The notes below the pieces were generated by a model. The model was given only the letters and a program-made list of their open reading frames with translations, had not been told where the DNA came from and made no database searches. From Micromonospora sp. PLK6-60 (GTDB lineage: Bacteria; Actinomycetota; Actinomycetes; Mycobacteriales; Micromonosporaceae): 64,000 nt of DNA. Shown here piece by piece: positions 18,182 to 27,429 of this stretch. The first letter of the stretch is position 1, and each line of letters begins with the position of its first letter. The DNA lies in NCBI RefSeq assembly GCF_019890675.1, contig NZ_JAIOAA010000018.1, positions 46,176 to 110,175 of the forward strand. The letters run 5' to 3'. A program made the position numbers and the translations under genes.

Positions 18182-18655
18182 TTGTCCATCGAGATCGCCA
18201 ACGAGTCCGGTGCCGAGGTCGACACCGACGCCGTGCTCGCCGTGGCCCGGCACGCGCTCGACGAGATGGGGGTCAACCCCCTCGCCGAGCTTTCCGTGCT
18301 GCTGGTCGACGTCGACTACATGACCGAGCTGAACCACCGCTGGATGGGTGGGGACGGCCCGACCGACGTGCTCGCCTTCCCCATGGACGAGGGCAGCGTC
18401 GACCACGGTCCCGGGGAGTCCGCCGCCACCGGCGGCGAGCCGGCGCTGCTCGGCGACATCGTGCTCTGCCCGGAGGTGGCGGCCAAGCAGGCGGCCACCG
18501 CCGGCCACGCCACCGCCGACGAGCTGCACCTGCTCACCGTGCACGGGGTGCTGCACCTGCTCGGCTACGACCACGCCGAGCCGGAGGAGGAGCGCGAGAT
18601 GTTCGGGCTCCAGGCCCGGCTGCTGGCCAGCTGGCGGTCGACCCGGTCCCGGTGA
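18182..18655 (+). CDS. ybeY: Endoribonuclease YbeY
   Basis: A 157-residue metal-dependent RNase that processes 16S rRNA and helps ribosome quality control. The zinc-binding motif HGVLHLLGYDH (His 120, 124 and 130) is complete. The DVLAFPMDE segment is the usual active-site neighbour. The start is a TTG at 18182 with GAGGAAG upstream; MSIEIANESG is a typical N-terminus. Its stop overlaps the next gene (GTGATG), and phoH lies 19 bp upstream. Confidence 0.96.
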   Translation: MSIEIANESGAEVDTDAVLAVARHALDEMGVNPLAELSVLLVDVDYMTELNHRWMGGDGPTDVLAFPMDEGSVDHGPGESAATGGEPALLGDIVLCPEVAAKQAATAGHATADELHLLTVHGVLHLLGYDHAEPEEEREMFGLQARLLASWRSTRSR

Positions 18656-20046
18656 TGTCCTCCCCGACACTGGCGGCCGGCGCCGCACCCGGCCTGCCCG
18701 ACCTGCAACTGATCTTCTTCGCGGCGGGCCTGGTGGTGCTCGCCGGGCTGATCGCGATGACCGAGGCCGCGCTGGCCGCGGTCTCCCCGGCGCGGGCCAC
18801 CGAGCTGGCCCGGGACGGGGCGCGCGGCGCGCGTGCCCTCCAGGTGGTGGCCGCTGACGTGGTCCGCCACCTCAACCTGTTGCTGTTGCTGCGGCTGCTG
18901 GCCGAGTTGACCGCCACCACGCTTGTCGCGCTGGTCGCCGTGGACACCTTCGGCGCCGGCTGGCGGGCCGCGTTGGTCACCGCGGGCGCGATGACGGTGG
19001 TCAGCTTCGTGGTGGTCGGCGTGGCGCCGCGCACCATCGGCCGGCAGCACGCGCACGCGGTGGGGCGCGGGGTGGCCCCGCTGGTGCGCTGGCTGGGCCG
19101 GGCGTTGAACCCGCTCGCCTCGCTGCTGATCCTGATCGGCAACGCGGTGACCCCGGGCAAGGGTTTCCGGGAGGGTCCGTTCGCCACCCAGGTGGAGTTG
19201 CGGGAACTGGTCGACCTGGCCGAGCAGCGCGGTGTGGTGGAGCACGGCGAGCGGCAGATGATCCACTCGGTCTTCGCCCTGGGCGACACGATCGCCCGGG
19301 AGGTGATGGTGCCGCGCACCGAGATGGTCTGGATAGAGGAGGGCAAGAACCTCTCCCAGGCGCTCGTGCTCTTCCTGCGCTCCGGCTTCTCTCGGATCCC
19401 GGTGATCGGGGAGAGCGTGGACGACGTGCTCGGCGTGCTCTACCTCAAGGACCTGATCCGGCGTACCCAGGGTGGGGATCCCCGCACGACCCGGCTGCCG
19501 GTGTCGGAGCTGATGCGCCCGGCGACCTTCGTGCCGGAGTCCAAGCCGGTCGACGACCTGCTGTCGGAGATGCAGGCCGCCCGCAACCACCTGGTCATCG
19601 TCGTCGACGAGTACGGCGGCACCGGCGGGCTGGTCACCATCGAGGACATCCTGGAGGAGATCGTCGGTGAGATCACCGACGAGTACGATGTCGAACGCCC
19701 GCCGGTCGAGCGGCTGGCGGACGGGTCGGTCCGGGTGACCGCCCGACTGCCGGTGGAGAACCTGGGCGAACTGTTCGACACCGACCTGCCCACCGACGAG
19801 GTGGAGACGGTCGGGGGCCTGCTCGCCCAGGCGCTGGGCCGGGTGCCGATCCCCGGGGCGGCGGCCGAGGTGGCCGGGCTCCGGCTGGTCGCCGAGGGCA
19901 CCACCGGCCGGCGCAACCGGATCGACACGCTGCTGGTCAGCCGGGTCGGGTCGGACGAGGGGCAGGACGCCCCGGGGCGCGGCGAGCAGGCCGAGTCCCG
20001 TGACCAGCAGAACCAACCCGAGGAGAGGCAACCCGCCGATGCCTGA
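18652..20046 (+). CDS. CNNM/CorC-type membrane protein with CBS domains
   Basis: A 464-residue membrane protein of the HlyC/CorC (DUF21) family. Three to four membrane segments occupy residues 20-150 (LIFFAAGLVVLAGLIAMTEAA and others). They are followed by a CBS-domain pair (residues about 205-330, with VPRTEMVWI and EYGGTGGLVTIEDILEEIVGEI) and the C-terminal CorC/HlyC domain. Such proteins are thought to act in Mg/Co transport or efflux, although the role here is untested. The start is GTG 18652 or ATG 18655, overlapping the ybeY stop. It overlaps the next gene at ATG 20039. Confidence 0.92.
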   Translation: MMSSPTLAAGAAPGLPDLQLIFFAAGLVVLAGLIAMTEAALAAVSPARATELARDGARGARALQVVAADVVRHLNLLLLLRLLAELTATTLVALVAVDTFGAGWRAALVTAGAMTVVSFVVVGVAPRTIGRQHAHAVGRGVAPLVRWLGRALNPLASLLILIGNAVTPGKGFREGPFATQVELRELVDLAEQRGVVEHGERQMIHSVFALGDTIAREVMVPRTEMVWIEEGKNLSQALVLFLRSGFSRIPVIGESVDDVLGVLYLKDLIRRTQGGDPRTTRLPVSELMRPATFVPESKPVDDLLSEMQAARNHLVIVVDEYGGTGGLVTIEDILEEIVGEITDEYDVERPPVERLADGSVRVTARLPVENLGELFDTDLPTDEVETVGGLLAQALGRVPIPGAAAEVAGLRLVAEGTTGRRNRIDTLLVSRVGSDEGQDAPGRGEQAESRDQQNQPEERQPADA

Positions 20047-20425
20047 GTCCGCCGCCGTACCGGCCGCCCGGCCGACCCCGTCCGATCCGGCCGAGTTGAG
20101 CGCCGAGGACGGCAAGCTGGTCGTCCTGGCCCGGGGCGCGCGCGCTCGGGTGGGCGCCGTGGAGGGCGCGGCGGTCCGCGACCAGGACGGCCGGACGTAC
20201 GCCGCGGCGAGCGTCGCGCTGCCCTCGTTGACCCTGACCGCGCTCCAGCTCGCGGTCGCCTCGGCGGTCGCCGCGGGGGCCAGCCGGCTGGAGGCGGCGG
20301 TGGTGGTGACCGAGGCGTCGACGCTGGACGGGGCGGGGCACGCGGCGGTCCGCGACCTGGCCGCCGACGCGCCGATCCACGTGGCGGCGCCGGACGGCAC
20401 GGTGCTGGGCACGGTGGTCGAGTGA
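20039..20425 (+). CDS. Cytidine deaminase-fold protein lacking catalytic residues
   Basis: A 128-residue protein that keeps the fold and some motifs of cytidine deaminase (GAAVRDQDGRTYAAASVALPSLTLTALQLAV), but the zinc-binding and catalytic motifs are not visible. The HAE/CAE position reads ASVALPS and no PCxxC is present. It is therefore likely inactive as a deaminase, perhaps a structural or regulatory relative. It is overlapped by corC (stop 20046) and overlaps era (GTG 20422), so it belongs to the phoH-era operon. Similar proteins occupy this position in related actinomycetes, which suggests a conserved role. Confidence 0.75.
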   Translation: MPESAAVPAARPTPSDPAELSAEDGKLVVLARGARARVGAVEGAAVRDQDGRTYAAASVALPSLTLTALQLAVASAVAAGASRLEAAVVVTEASTLDGAGHAAVRDLAADAPIHVAAPDGTVLGTVVE

Positions 20426-21327
20426 GCGGCGCCGGTCAGCCGCAGGAGCGTCCGTACCGGGCGGGGTTCGCCTGTTTCGTCGGGCGGCCGAACGCGGGCA
20501 AGTCGACGCTTACCAACGCGATCGTCGGGCAGAAGATCGCGATCACCTCGAACAAGCCGCAGACCACCCGGCACGTGATCCGGGCCGTGCTGCACCGGCC
20601 GGACTCCCAGCTCGTCCTGGTCGACACCCCGGGGCTGCACCGTCCCCGTACGCTGCTCGGCGAGCGGTTGAACGACCTGGTCCGGGAGACCTGGAGCGAG
20701 GTCGACGTGATCGGGCTCTGCATCCCGGCGAACGAGCCGATCGGCCGCGGTGACCGGTTCATCACCGGTGAGATCGCCGAGCTGAAGGCCACCGTGATCG
20801 CGGTGGTCACCAAGACGGATCTGGTGGACCGCAAGCGGCTGGCGGAGCAGTTGCTCGCGGTGAGCCAGCTGGGGGAGTTCGCCGAGGTGGTGCCGGTCAG
20901 CGCGGTTTCCGGGCACCAGGTGGACACCCTGGTCGACGTGATGACCGGCTACCTGCCGCCGTCGCCGCAGCTCTATCCGGACGACATGCTCACCGACGAG
21001 CCGGAGCAGGTGCTGGTGGCCGAGCTGATCCGGGAGGCGGCGCTGGAGGGGGTCCGCGACGAGCTGCCGCACTCCATCGCGGTGGTGGTCGAGGAGATGA
21101 TCCCCGAGGGCAAGCTCATGAAGATCTACGCCGACGTGTACGTCGAGCGGTCCAGCCAGAAGGCGATCGTGATCGGCCACCGGGCCAGCCGGCTCAAGCA
21201 GGTCGGTACGACCGCCCGTAAGCAGATCGAGGAGCTGCTGGGCGGCCGGGTCTACCTGGACCTGCACGTCCGGGTGGCCAAGGACTGGCAGCGCGATCCG
21301 AAGCAGCTGCGCAAGCTGGGCTTCTGA
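20422..21327 (+). CDS. era: GTPase Era
   Basis: A 301-residue ribosome-assembly GTPase that binds 16S rRNA. G1 is GRPNAGKST (residues 21-29), G2 is NKPQTTRH, G3 is DTPG and G4 is TKTD. The C-terminal KH domain includes EEMIPEGKLMKIYADVYVERSSQKAIVIG. The start codon is GTG 20422, four bases upstream of the cda-like stop. Its function complements YbeY and PhoH in the same operon, as all three touch 16S rRNA maturation. Confidence 0.97.
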   Translation: MSGAGQPQERPYRAGFACFVGRPNAGKSTLTNAIVGQKIAITSNKPQTTRHVIRAVLHRPDSQLVLVDTPGLHRPRTLLGERLNDLVRETWSEVDVIGLCIPANEPIGRGDRFITGEIAELKATVIAVVTKTDLVDRKRLAEQLLAVSQLGEFAEVVPVSAVSGHQVDTLVDVMTGYLPPSPQLYPDDMLTDEPEQVLVAELIREAALEGVRDELPHSIAVVVEEMIPEGKLMKIYADVYVERSSQKAIVIGHRASRLKQVGTTARKQIEELLGGRVYLDLHVRVAKDWQRDPKQLRKLGF

Positions 21328-21511
21328 CGGCTCCGGGGGCGCTCTGCCACCTCGTCCCGGTTTGTCGGGGAGCGCGGCCCGGCCGGTGATCCGTACCGGT
21401 CTGGCATATGGGATCTTTCACTTTCGTTCGGGGCGGCTGGCCGTTTTCCGGGTACGGCCAGCAGGGTAGGGAAGGACTGCTCCCCTGCCCCCGGACAATA
21501 GATGCAGGCTG

Positions 21512-22669
21512 ATGCGCAACCGATACCTCGATCTCCTCCGCTTCCTGGCCATCGTTCGCGTTGTCGTCTACCACGTCACCGGTTACGCGGTGCTGACCCT
21601 GGTCTTCCCGGCCATGTCGGTCATGTTCGCGCTGGCCGGGTCGCTGATGGCGGCCTCGCTGGACCGGTCCGGTCCGCGGGCGGTGGGGCGCCGGCTGCGC
21701 CGCCTGCTGCCCTCGCTGTGGGTGGTCGCGGCGGTCTTCGTGCCGGCGATGCTGCTGACCGGCCTGCCGCTGACCAGCAAGGTGCTGCTCTGGTTCTTTC
21801 CGATCGCCGACCCGCCGGCCAACGGGTGGGGCGCGCTCGCGCTGAGCATCATCTGGTACCTGCGGGACTACCTGTGGTTCGTGCTCGCCTCGCCGGTCGC
21901 GCTCTGGCTGTTCCGCCGCTGGCCGCTGGCCACCCTGCTCGCCCCGTACGTCCTGCTCGCGGCGATCGAGTTCGGCCTGCTGCCGGCGGCGCCGGCGGTG
22001 CTGCGCGAGTTCGGCCTGTACTTCGGCGCCTGGCTGCTCGGCTTCGCCCACCACGACGGCATGCTCCGCCGGCTCGCCAACCGGGTGCTGCTGCCGGTGG
22101 TGGCGCTCGTCGGCGGCGCGGGCGCGGCCTGGATCGCCACCCACCCGGGTCCCCGGGGCTACGACCTCAACGACATCCACCTCGGCAACGCGCTCTGGTC
22201 GACCGCCTTCATCCTGGTCATGCTCGGCCGGGCGCCCGCCACGGCGGACTGGGTGGAGCGCAGCCCCCGGTTCAGCCGGGCGGTCACCGTGGTGAACCGG
22301 CGGGCCCTGACCATCTATCTCTGGCACATGTCGTTCGTGGTCGCCCTCACCCCGCTGGTCGACCTGGTGGGGATGTCCCGGACCGACCCGGTCGGCCTGG
22401 CGATCCGGGTGGTGCTGGTGTTCGCCCTGGTCGGCCTGGTCACCCTGCTGGTGGGCTGGGTCGAGGACGTGGCGGCCCGGCGCCCTCCGGAGCTGGTCCC
22501 GGGTGGCCGGCCCGGCGGCGGCGCGGCGCGTACGGTGCCGACCAGCCCGCCCCCGGCCGGCGCGGCCGGGCTGCCGGTGGGCGCCGACCGGGCGGTGGCC
22601 GGCGCGTCGCCCCGGGTGCCCGGCCCCCGCGACCACGCGGAGATGACCGGCTACCTCAGCGGGCGGTGA
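21512..22669 (+). CDS. Acyltransferase 3-family membrane protein
   Basis: A 385-residue polytopic protein with about ten membrane segments. The N-terminal R-x10-H type signature is visible (YLDLLRFLAIVRVVVYHVTGY), with Arg and His of the acyltransferase_3 family positions. The YLWHMSF motif near residue 270 is typical of the family. Such enzymes acylate sugars or other substrates on the cell surface. ATG 21512 is chosen. The C-terminal 75 residues are a Pro/Gly-rich tail ending 14 bp inside the convergent lipoprotein gene. The acyl group and acceptor are unknown. Confidence 0.85.
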   Translation: MRNRYLDLLRFLAIVRVVVYHVTGYAVLTLVFPAMSVMFALAGSLMAASLDRSGPRAVGRRLRRLLPSLWVVAAVFVPAMLLTGLPLTSKVLLWFFPIADPPANGWGALALSIIWYLRDYLWFVLASPVALWLFRRWPLATLLAPYVLLAAIEFGLLPAAPAVLREFGLYFGAWLLGFAHHDGMLRRLANRVLLPVVALVGGAGAAWIATHPGPRGYDLNDIHLGNALWSTAFILVMLGRAPATADWVERSPRFSRAVTVVNRRALTIYLWHMSFVVALTPLVDLVGMSRTDPVGLAIRVVLVFALVGLVTLLVGWVEDVAARRPPELVPGGRPGGGAARTVPTSPPPAGAAGLPVGADRAVAGASPRVPGPRDHAEMTGYLSGR

Positions 22670-23432
22670 GGGTCACGTTGCCGCTGCCGGCGCTCACGTC
22701 GAGCAGCACCGACGCCCCCGGATCGTCGGCGATGCCCAGGTCGGCGTCGCCCGAGCCGGTGCTGGACCGCACCCGGTAGCGGCCGGCCGGCACCACCACC
22801 TGCACGTCGCCGCTGGCCGCGTGGGCGCGGGTGGGCACCGAAGCGGTGACGTCCAGGGTGACGTTGCCGGAGGACGCCTCGGCGTCCACCGCCCCGGCCA
22901 GCCGGCTGCCGGTGATGTTGCCGGAGCTGGCGCGCAGCCGGACCGGGCCGGCCACGTCGGTCACCTCGATGTTGCCGGAGCCGGTCTCCACCCGCACCGC
23001 GCCGCCCGCCCCGCGTACCTGGACGTCGCCCGAGCCGAGCCGGAACTCCACCGGCCCGGTGTCGCTGAACTCGACGTCACCGGAGCCGGTCTCGCCCCGC
23101 ACCTCGACGCCCTTGGGCACGGTCACCTCGTAGGAGACCGAGCAGCGCCGCCCGCAGTCGGCGTCCAGCACCAGTTCGGTGCCGTCGATCCGCCAGGTCT
23201 CCGCCGGCTGGTCACCCTGGTAGCGCACCGTCCGCTTGACCCGCACCTCACCGGCCCGGCCGGTGCCGCGCAGCACCACGTCACCCGAGCCGGGGCGTAC
23301 GGCGACCCGGTCGACCCGGGCCGACTCGGTGGTGTCGAAGTCCAGTCGCCGGGAGGGCAGGGTGTCACACCCGGCGAGGACGATCAGCAGGGCGGCGACG
23401 CCGGCGGCGGGCAGGGCGCGGGAAGCGGGCAT
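22656..23432 (-). CDS. DUF4097-like adhesin-fold lipoprotein
   Basis: A 258-residue lipoprotein with lipobox VLAGC (Cys22). The mature part is built from short beta-helical repeats with GSGDV, GSGNI and SSGNV motifs (GSGDVEF, GSGDVQV, GSGNIEV, SSGNITG, SSGNVTL and SGDVQVVV), the pattern of DUF4097 head-domain proteins. It has two nearby Cys residues (DADCGRRCSV). The function is unknown; surface scaffold or envelope sensing are the usual guesses. It overlaps the convergent acyltransferase gene by 14 bp and is divergent from recO. Confidence 0.85.
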   Translation of the reverse strand: MPASRALPAAGVAALLIVLAGCDTLPSRRLDFDTTESARVDRVAVRPGSGDVVLRGTGRAGEVRVKRTVRYQGDQPAETWRIDGTELVLDADCGRRCSVSYEVTVPKGVEVRGETGSGDVEFSDTGPVEFRLGSGDVQVRGAGGAVRVETGSGNIEVTDVAGPVRLRASSGNITGSRLAGAVDAEASSGNVTLDVTASVPTRAHAASGDVQVVVPAGRYRVRSSTGSGDADLGIADDPGASVLLDVSAGSGNVTLTAR

Positions 23433-23533
23433 GGCTGCACGCTACGGTCGCCCACCCCGGCACCACATCCGGGTTCCGCCGCCACCGCACCCCGAACGGA
23501 CCCTGATTTCCCACCCCGAGAGAGAATGACCGG

Positions 23534-24400
23534 ATGGCCGGATACCGCCGTCAGCTCTACCGCGACGACGCGGTGGTGCTGCGTGTGCAGAAGCTCGGCG
23601 AGTCCGACCGGATCATCACCCTGCTCACCCGCCGGCACGGCCGGCTGCGCGCGGTGGCCCGGGGGGTACGCCGCACCACCAGCAAGTTCGGCGCCCGGTT
23701 GGAGCCGTTCGGCCACGTGGACGTGCAGCTCGCCGGCGACCCGTCGGGCAACCTCGGCAGCTCGCTGCACAGCATCAGCCAGGCCGAGGGGATCGACCTG
23801 TACGGCAAGCGGTTCCTCGGCGACTACCCCCGCTACACGGCGGCAAGCGCGATCGCCGAGACGGCCGAGCGGCTCACCCCGGTCGAGCGGGAGCCGTCGC
23901 TGCGGCTGTTCCAGCTCACCCTGGGCGCGCTGAAGTCGCTGGCCAAGGGGGAGCACGCCACCACGCTGGTGCTCGACGCGTACCTGCTGCGCGGGATGTC
24001 CCTGGCCGGCTGGGCGCCGGCGCTGACCGCGTGCGCGGTCTGCGGCGAGCCGGGCCGGCACCGGGCGTTCTCCGTGCCGGCCGGGGGCGCGGTCTGCCCG
24101 GACTGCCGGCCGCCGGGGGCCGCCCATCCGGCCCCGGCCACCATCGACCTGATGTCCGCGCTGACCACCGGGGACTGGGTGCTCGCCGACGCCACCGACA
24201 CCGGCGTACGCCGGGAGTGCAGCGGCCTGGTCGCGGCGCACCTGCAGTGGCACCTGGAACGCGCGCTACGCTCGCTGCCGCTGGTCGACCGGGGGGCGAC
24301 CCCGGCGGCCGGACCGGTCCGGGCGGCCGGGCCCGGCGCGGTGCCGGCCCCGGCGGCCGACGCCGGGACAGTGGACGTGAGCAGGGAGACGACCGAGTGA
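23534..24400 (+). CDS. recO: DNA repair protein RecO
   Basis: A 288-residue protein of RecF-pathway recombinational repair, which loads RecA on SSB-coated DNA. The N-terminal OB-fold has RQLYRDDAVVLRVQKLGESDRI, followed by GRLRAVARGVRR. The C-terminal zinc site is CAVCGE...CPDC. ATG 23534 is preceded by a weak site. The C-terminal 30 residues are Pro/Ala-rich. Its stop overlaps uppS by four bases (GTGA). Confidence 0.95.
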   Translation: MAGYRRQLYRDDAVVLRVQKLGESDRIITLLTRRHGRLRAVARGVRRTTSKFGARLEPFGHVDVQLAGDPSGNLGSSLHSISQAEGIDLYGKRFLGDYPRYTAASAIAETAERLTPVEREPSLRLFQLTLGALKSLAKGEHATTLVLDAYLLRGMSLAGWAPALTACAVCGEPGRHRAFSVPAGGAVCPDCRPPGAAHPAPATIDLMSALTTGDWVLADATDTGVRRECSGLVAAHLQWHLERALRSLPLVDRGATPAAGPVRAAGPGAVPAPAADAGTVDVSRETTE

Positions 24401-25209
24401 TCCGTTCGATGAGGGCCGGCCGGCGCGCGTCGGTGCCGCCGACACCGCACCCGTCGGGTGCCCGGCCGCCGGCGCTGCCCGCCGAGGCGCTGCCGAAGCA
24501 CGTCGCGGTGGTGATGGACGGCAACGGCCGGTGGGCCAAGGATCGCGGGTTGCCCCGCACCAAGGGGCACGAGCAGGGCGAGTTCTCCCTCTTCGACACC
24601 ATCGAGGGCGCCATCGAGCTGGGCATCCCCTACCTGTCGGCGTACGCGTTCTCCACCGAGAACTGGCGGCGCTCGCCGGAGGAGGTCCGCTTCCTGATGG
24701 GCTTCAACCGGGACGTCATCCGCCGCCGCCGGGACCAGCTGGTCGACCTGGGCGTGCGGGTGGTGTGGTCGGGGCGGGCCGGTCGGCTGTGGAAGAGCGT
24801 CATCTCGGAGTTGCAGACCGCGGAGGAGATGTCGCGGGGCAACTCGACGCTGACCCTGCAGTTCTGCGTGAACTACGGCGGCCAGGCGGAGATCGCCGAC
24901 GCCGCCGCGGCGATCGCCCGCGAGGTGGCCGCCGGGCGGCTGCACCCCGACAAGGTCACCGAGAAGACGGTCCAGAAATACCTCTACCACCCCGAGGTCC
25001 CCGAGGTGGACCTCTTCCTGCGGCCCTCCGGCGAGCAGCGCACCTCCAACTTCATGCTGTGGCAGAGCGCGTACGCCGAGCTGGTCTTCCTGGACACGCT
25101 CTGGCCCGACTTCGACCGCCGTCACCTCTGGTATGCCTGCGAGCTCTACGCCCAGCGGGACCGGCGCTTCGGTGGTGCGCTGCCCAACCCGGTCGCGCCG
25201 CAGGTCTGA
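24397..25209 (+). CDS. uppS: Isoprenyl transferase / undecaprenyl diphosphate synthase
   Basis: A 270-residue cis-prenyltransferase which builds the polyprenyl diphosphate lipid carrier for peptidoglycan and other envelope glycans. The catalytic MDGNGRWA lies at about residues 40-47. The FSTENW, NYGGQAEI and DLFLRPSGEQRTSNF motifs are present. The start GTG 24397 overlaps the recO stop. About 30 N-terminal residues before AEALPKHVAVV are a basic extension. The mannosyltransferase downstream may use a lipid-linked sugar. Confidence 0.96.
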   Translation: MIRSMRAGRRASVPPTPHPSGARPPALPAEALPKHVAVVMDGNGRWAKDRGLPRTKGHEQGEFSLFDTIEGAIELGIPYLSAYAFSTENWRRSPEEVRFLMGFNRDVIRRRRDQLVDLGVRVVWSGRAGRLWKSVISELQTAEEMSRGNSTLTLQFCVNYGGQAEIADAAAAIAREVAAGRLHPDKVTEKTVQKYLYHPEVPEVDLFLRPSGEQRTSNFMLWQSAYAELVFLDTLWPDFDRRHLWYACELYAQRDRRFGGALPNPVAPQV

Positions 25210-25427
25210 GTTCCCGGCACCGCAGTGTTCTCCCGGACGTCACGCAACACACCCTTCGCGGTACCCGTGCGGGGCGCCCACAGCGGTTAGATTCGCGCTG
25301 AGGGCGCAGCCATTTCCGCAGCTGGCGGGAGTGTGGTGACCAGCGAGGGCTGCCCCGCCTGGGGACGGCAGTCGCGACCCGCCCATTGAGGGTGGTCACT
25401 GCCCGGACGAATGGGTGCTGACTGCTG

Positions 25428-27032
25428 ATGACGGTACGCGGTGCTGCCCCGACCGAATCCGGTGACCGGCGTCCGGGGCGGCTCCGGGCGGACGGCCCGG
25501 TCCTCTGCCGCCTGCTCGGGGCGGCCGGCTCGTCGACGATCGTGCTGGGCGGGCTGGTGGCGGGTGTGCGGCCGGCCGGCGAGGTGGCGATCGACCTGCC
25601 GCCCGTGCTCGCGCTCCGGGCCTCGACCGGGCTGTCGGTGTCCGTGGTCTACGTCGGGCTCACCATGCTGCTGCTCGCCTGGTGGCGGGTGGGCGCGTCG
25701 GTGCGTACCGCCGACGGGGTGTCGCCGCGCGGCCTGGCGACGACGCTGGTGTGGTGGGCGCTGCCGTTCGCCGTCGCCCTGCCGGTCTTCAGCGGCGACG
25801 TGCACAGCTACCTGGCCCAGGGGGCGATGACGAGCGCGGGCCTGGACGCCTACCGGGTGGGACCGGCCGCGTTGGGTGGTCCGCTCACCGTGAACGTGCC
25901 CGACATCTGGCAGCGCACGCCGGCGCCGTACGGCCCGGTCTTCCTGCACCTCGCCGCCGGGGTGACCGACGTGACCGGCGGTCGTGTCTGGGTGGGCATC
26001 GTCGGGATGCGGGTGCTGGCGCTGCTGGGGGTGGGGCTGCTGGTCTGGTCCGTGCCCCGGCTGGCGCGGGCCTGCGGGGTGCGGCCCGCCGCGGCGCTGT
26101 GGCTGGGGGTGCTCAACCCGCTCGTGCTGCTGCACCTGGTCGGTGACGCCCACAACGAGGCGGTGATGCTGGGTCTGATGTGCGTGGGCCTGGTCCTGGC
26201 GCTGCGGCGTCGACCGGCGCTCGGCGTCGTGTTGATCACGCTCGCCATGCTCGTCAAGGCCCCGGCGGCGCTGGCGCTGGCCTTCGTCGTACCCGTCTGG
26301 GCGGGTCAGCTCGGCGGTCGTCGACCGGCGTTGCGGGCGGCGCTGTGCACGGCGGCCGTCTCCGGCGGGACCGCCCTGCTGGTCACCGCGGTGGCCGGGA
26401 CCGGCTTCGGCTGGGTACGGGCGCTGGGCACGCCCACCCACGCCCGCACCTGGATGTCGCTGAGCACCGACCTGGGCTGGGCGGTCGGCACCGTGCTGCA
26501 CCGGCTGAGGGGCCTGGACGTCGAGGAGGTCCGGCACGCGGTGTGGCTGGTCGGTCTCGTCGTCGCCGCCGGCGCCTGCCTGGTGCTGTGGCGGCGCGGC
26601 GGGCGGCACCGGCCGGTCGGCACGCTCGGGTTGTGCCTCGGGGTGGTGGTCCTCGCCGGCCCGGTGGTGCATCCGTGGTATCTGCTGTGGGCGCTGGTGC
26701 CGCTCGCCGCGGGCGCCCGGGACCGAGCGACCCGCCGGGTGGTCGCGGCCGGTTCGGTGGCCCTCGTGTTGCTGGTCCTGCCCGGCGGCGTCCAACCCAG
26801 CCTGCCCGCGCTCGCCGGCGCGCTGGTCGGCACGTCGACGGTCCTCGTGGCGGCGGCCTGCGTCCACCTGTGCCGCCGACGTGCCGCGGTAGCTCCGTCG
26901 GCCGCGGTACCTCCGTCGGCGGCCGACCCGACCGGTGGCGAGCCGGTGCCGGCGAGCGTGGGTGAGCAGCGGAACACCCGGGCCGCGGCGGCCGACGACC
27001 AGCTCTCCGGCGCGGTGAGCGCAGGATCATAG
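25428..27032 (+). CDS. GT-C polyprenol-phosphate-mannose mannosyltransferase (MptB-like)
   Basis: A 534-residue polytopic glycosyltransferase with about twelve membrane segments. The first outside loop has FSGDVHSYLAQG, containing the Asp (about residue 124) expected in GT-C enzymes using a polyprenyl phosphate sugar. TPAPYGPVFL and GDAHNEAVMLGL resemble MptB/PimE-type alpha-1,6-mannosyltransferases of Actinobacteria. The donor would be polyprenol-phosphate mannose and the product a mannan or lipomannan-type polymer. ATG 25428 is chosen. The C-terminal 60 residues are Pro/Ala-rich. The gene sits after uppS but with a 218-bp gap holding no recognisable gene. Confidence 0.75.
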   Translation: MTVRGAAPTESGDRRPGRLRADGPVLCRLLGAAGSSTIVLGGLVAGVRPAGEVAIDLPPVLALRASTGLSVSVVYVGLTMLLLAWWRVGASVRTADGVSPRGLATTLVWWALPFAVALPVFSGDVHSYLAQGAMTSAGLDAYRVGPAALGGPLTVNVPDIWQRTPAPYGPVFLHLAAGVTDVTGGRVWVGIVGMRVLALLGVGLLVWSVPRLARACGVRPAAALWLGVLNPLVLLHLVGDAHNEAVMLGLMCVGLVLALRRRPALGVVLITLAMLVKAPAALALAFVVPVWAGQLGGRRPALRAALCTAAVSGGTALLVTAVAGTGFGWVRALGTPTHARTWMSLSTDLGWAVGTVLHRLRGLDVEEVRHAVWLVGLVVAAGACLVLWRRGGRHRPVGTLGLCLGVVVLAGPVVHPWYLLWALVPLAAGARDRATRRVVAAGSVALVLLVLPGGVQPSLPALAGALVGTSTVLVAAACVHLCRRRAAVAPSAAVPPSAADPTGGEPVPASVGEQRNTRAAAADDQLSGAVSAGS

Positions 27033-27113
27033 CGCCCGACCCGGTCCGGTGAGGCTTACCGGGGTGACCGCTGGGGTATCACCTGGACAGCAGCCAACGC
27101 GGAGGTGAACCAC

Positions 27114-27299
27114 ATGATTCAGAAGCGGATCGGGCAGTGGGCGGTCATGGCGGTCGCCGTGCCGCTGGCAGCGGCCGGCGCGCGCCGACTCAGCAGCACC
27201 CTGGAGGCCCGTCGCGGCCCGACCGGGGTCAGCCGCCTGCTCACCAAGGGCGCCGACCTGCTCCGGCCGCAGAAGGCCAAGCGTCGTCGGTTCTTCTGA
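27114..27299 (+). CDS. Small basic protein, 61 aa, unknown
   Basis: A short protein beginning MIQKRIGQWAVMAVAVP, with one hydrophobic stretch (WAVMAVAVPLAAAGA, residues 9-23) and a very basic C-terminus (KAKRRRFF). GGAGG lies 7 nt before ATG 27114, a good fit; the GTG nine bases earlier lacks spacing. No function can be given. It is followed by a strong hairpin terminator. Confidence 0.7.
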   Translation: MIQKRIGQWAVMAVAVPLAAAGARRLSSTLEARRGPTGVSRLLTKGADLLRPQKAKRRRFF

Positions 27300-27332
27300 C
27301 CTCGACGGCCGGTCCCGCCGGCCGTCCCGCGG

Positions 27333-27371
27333 ACGCCCCGCATCCGGCTTTCCGGCCGGAGTGCGGGGCGT
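27333..27371 (+). terminator. Terminator hairpin after small basic gene
   Basis: ACGCCCCGCA (27333-27342) pairs with 27362-27371, and an inner TCCGGC/GCCGGA stem extends it, with a 6-nt loop TTTCCG. The stem is about 16 bp with one bulge. Confidence 0.7.
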
Positions 27372-27429
27372 TCCGCTTACCATCGGCGCAGGGCGCGCCG
27401 CCGGGACGCGTCACCTACGGGGGTGGGGG

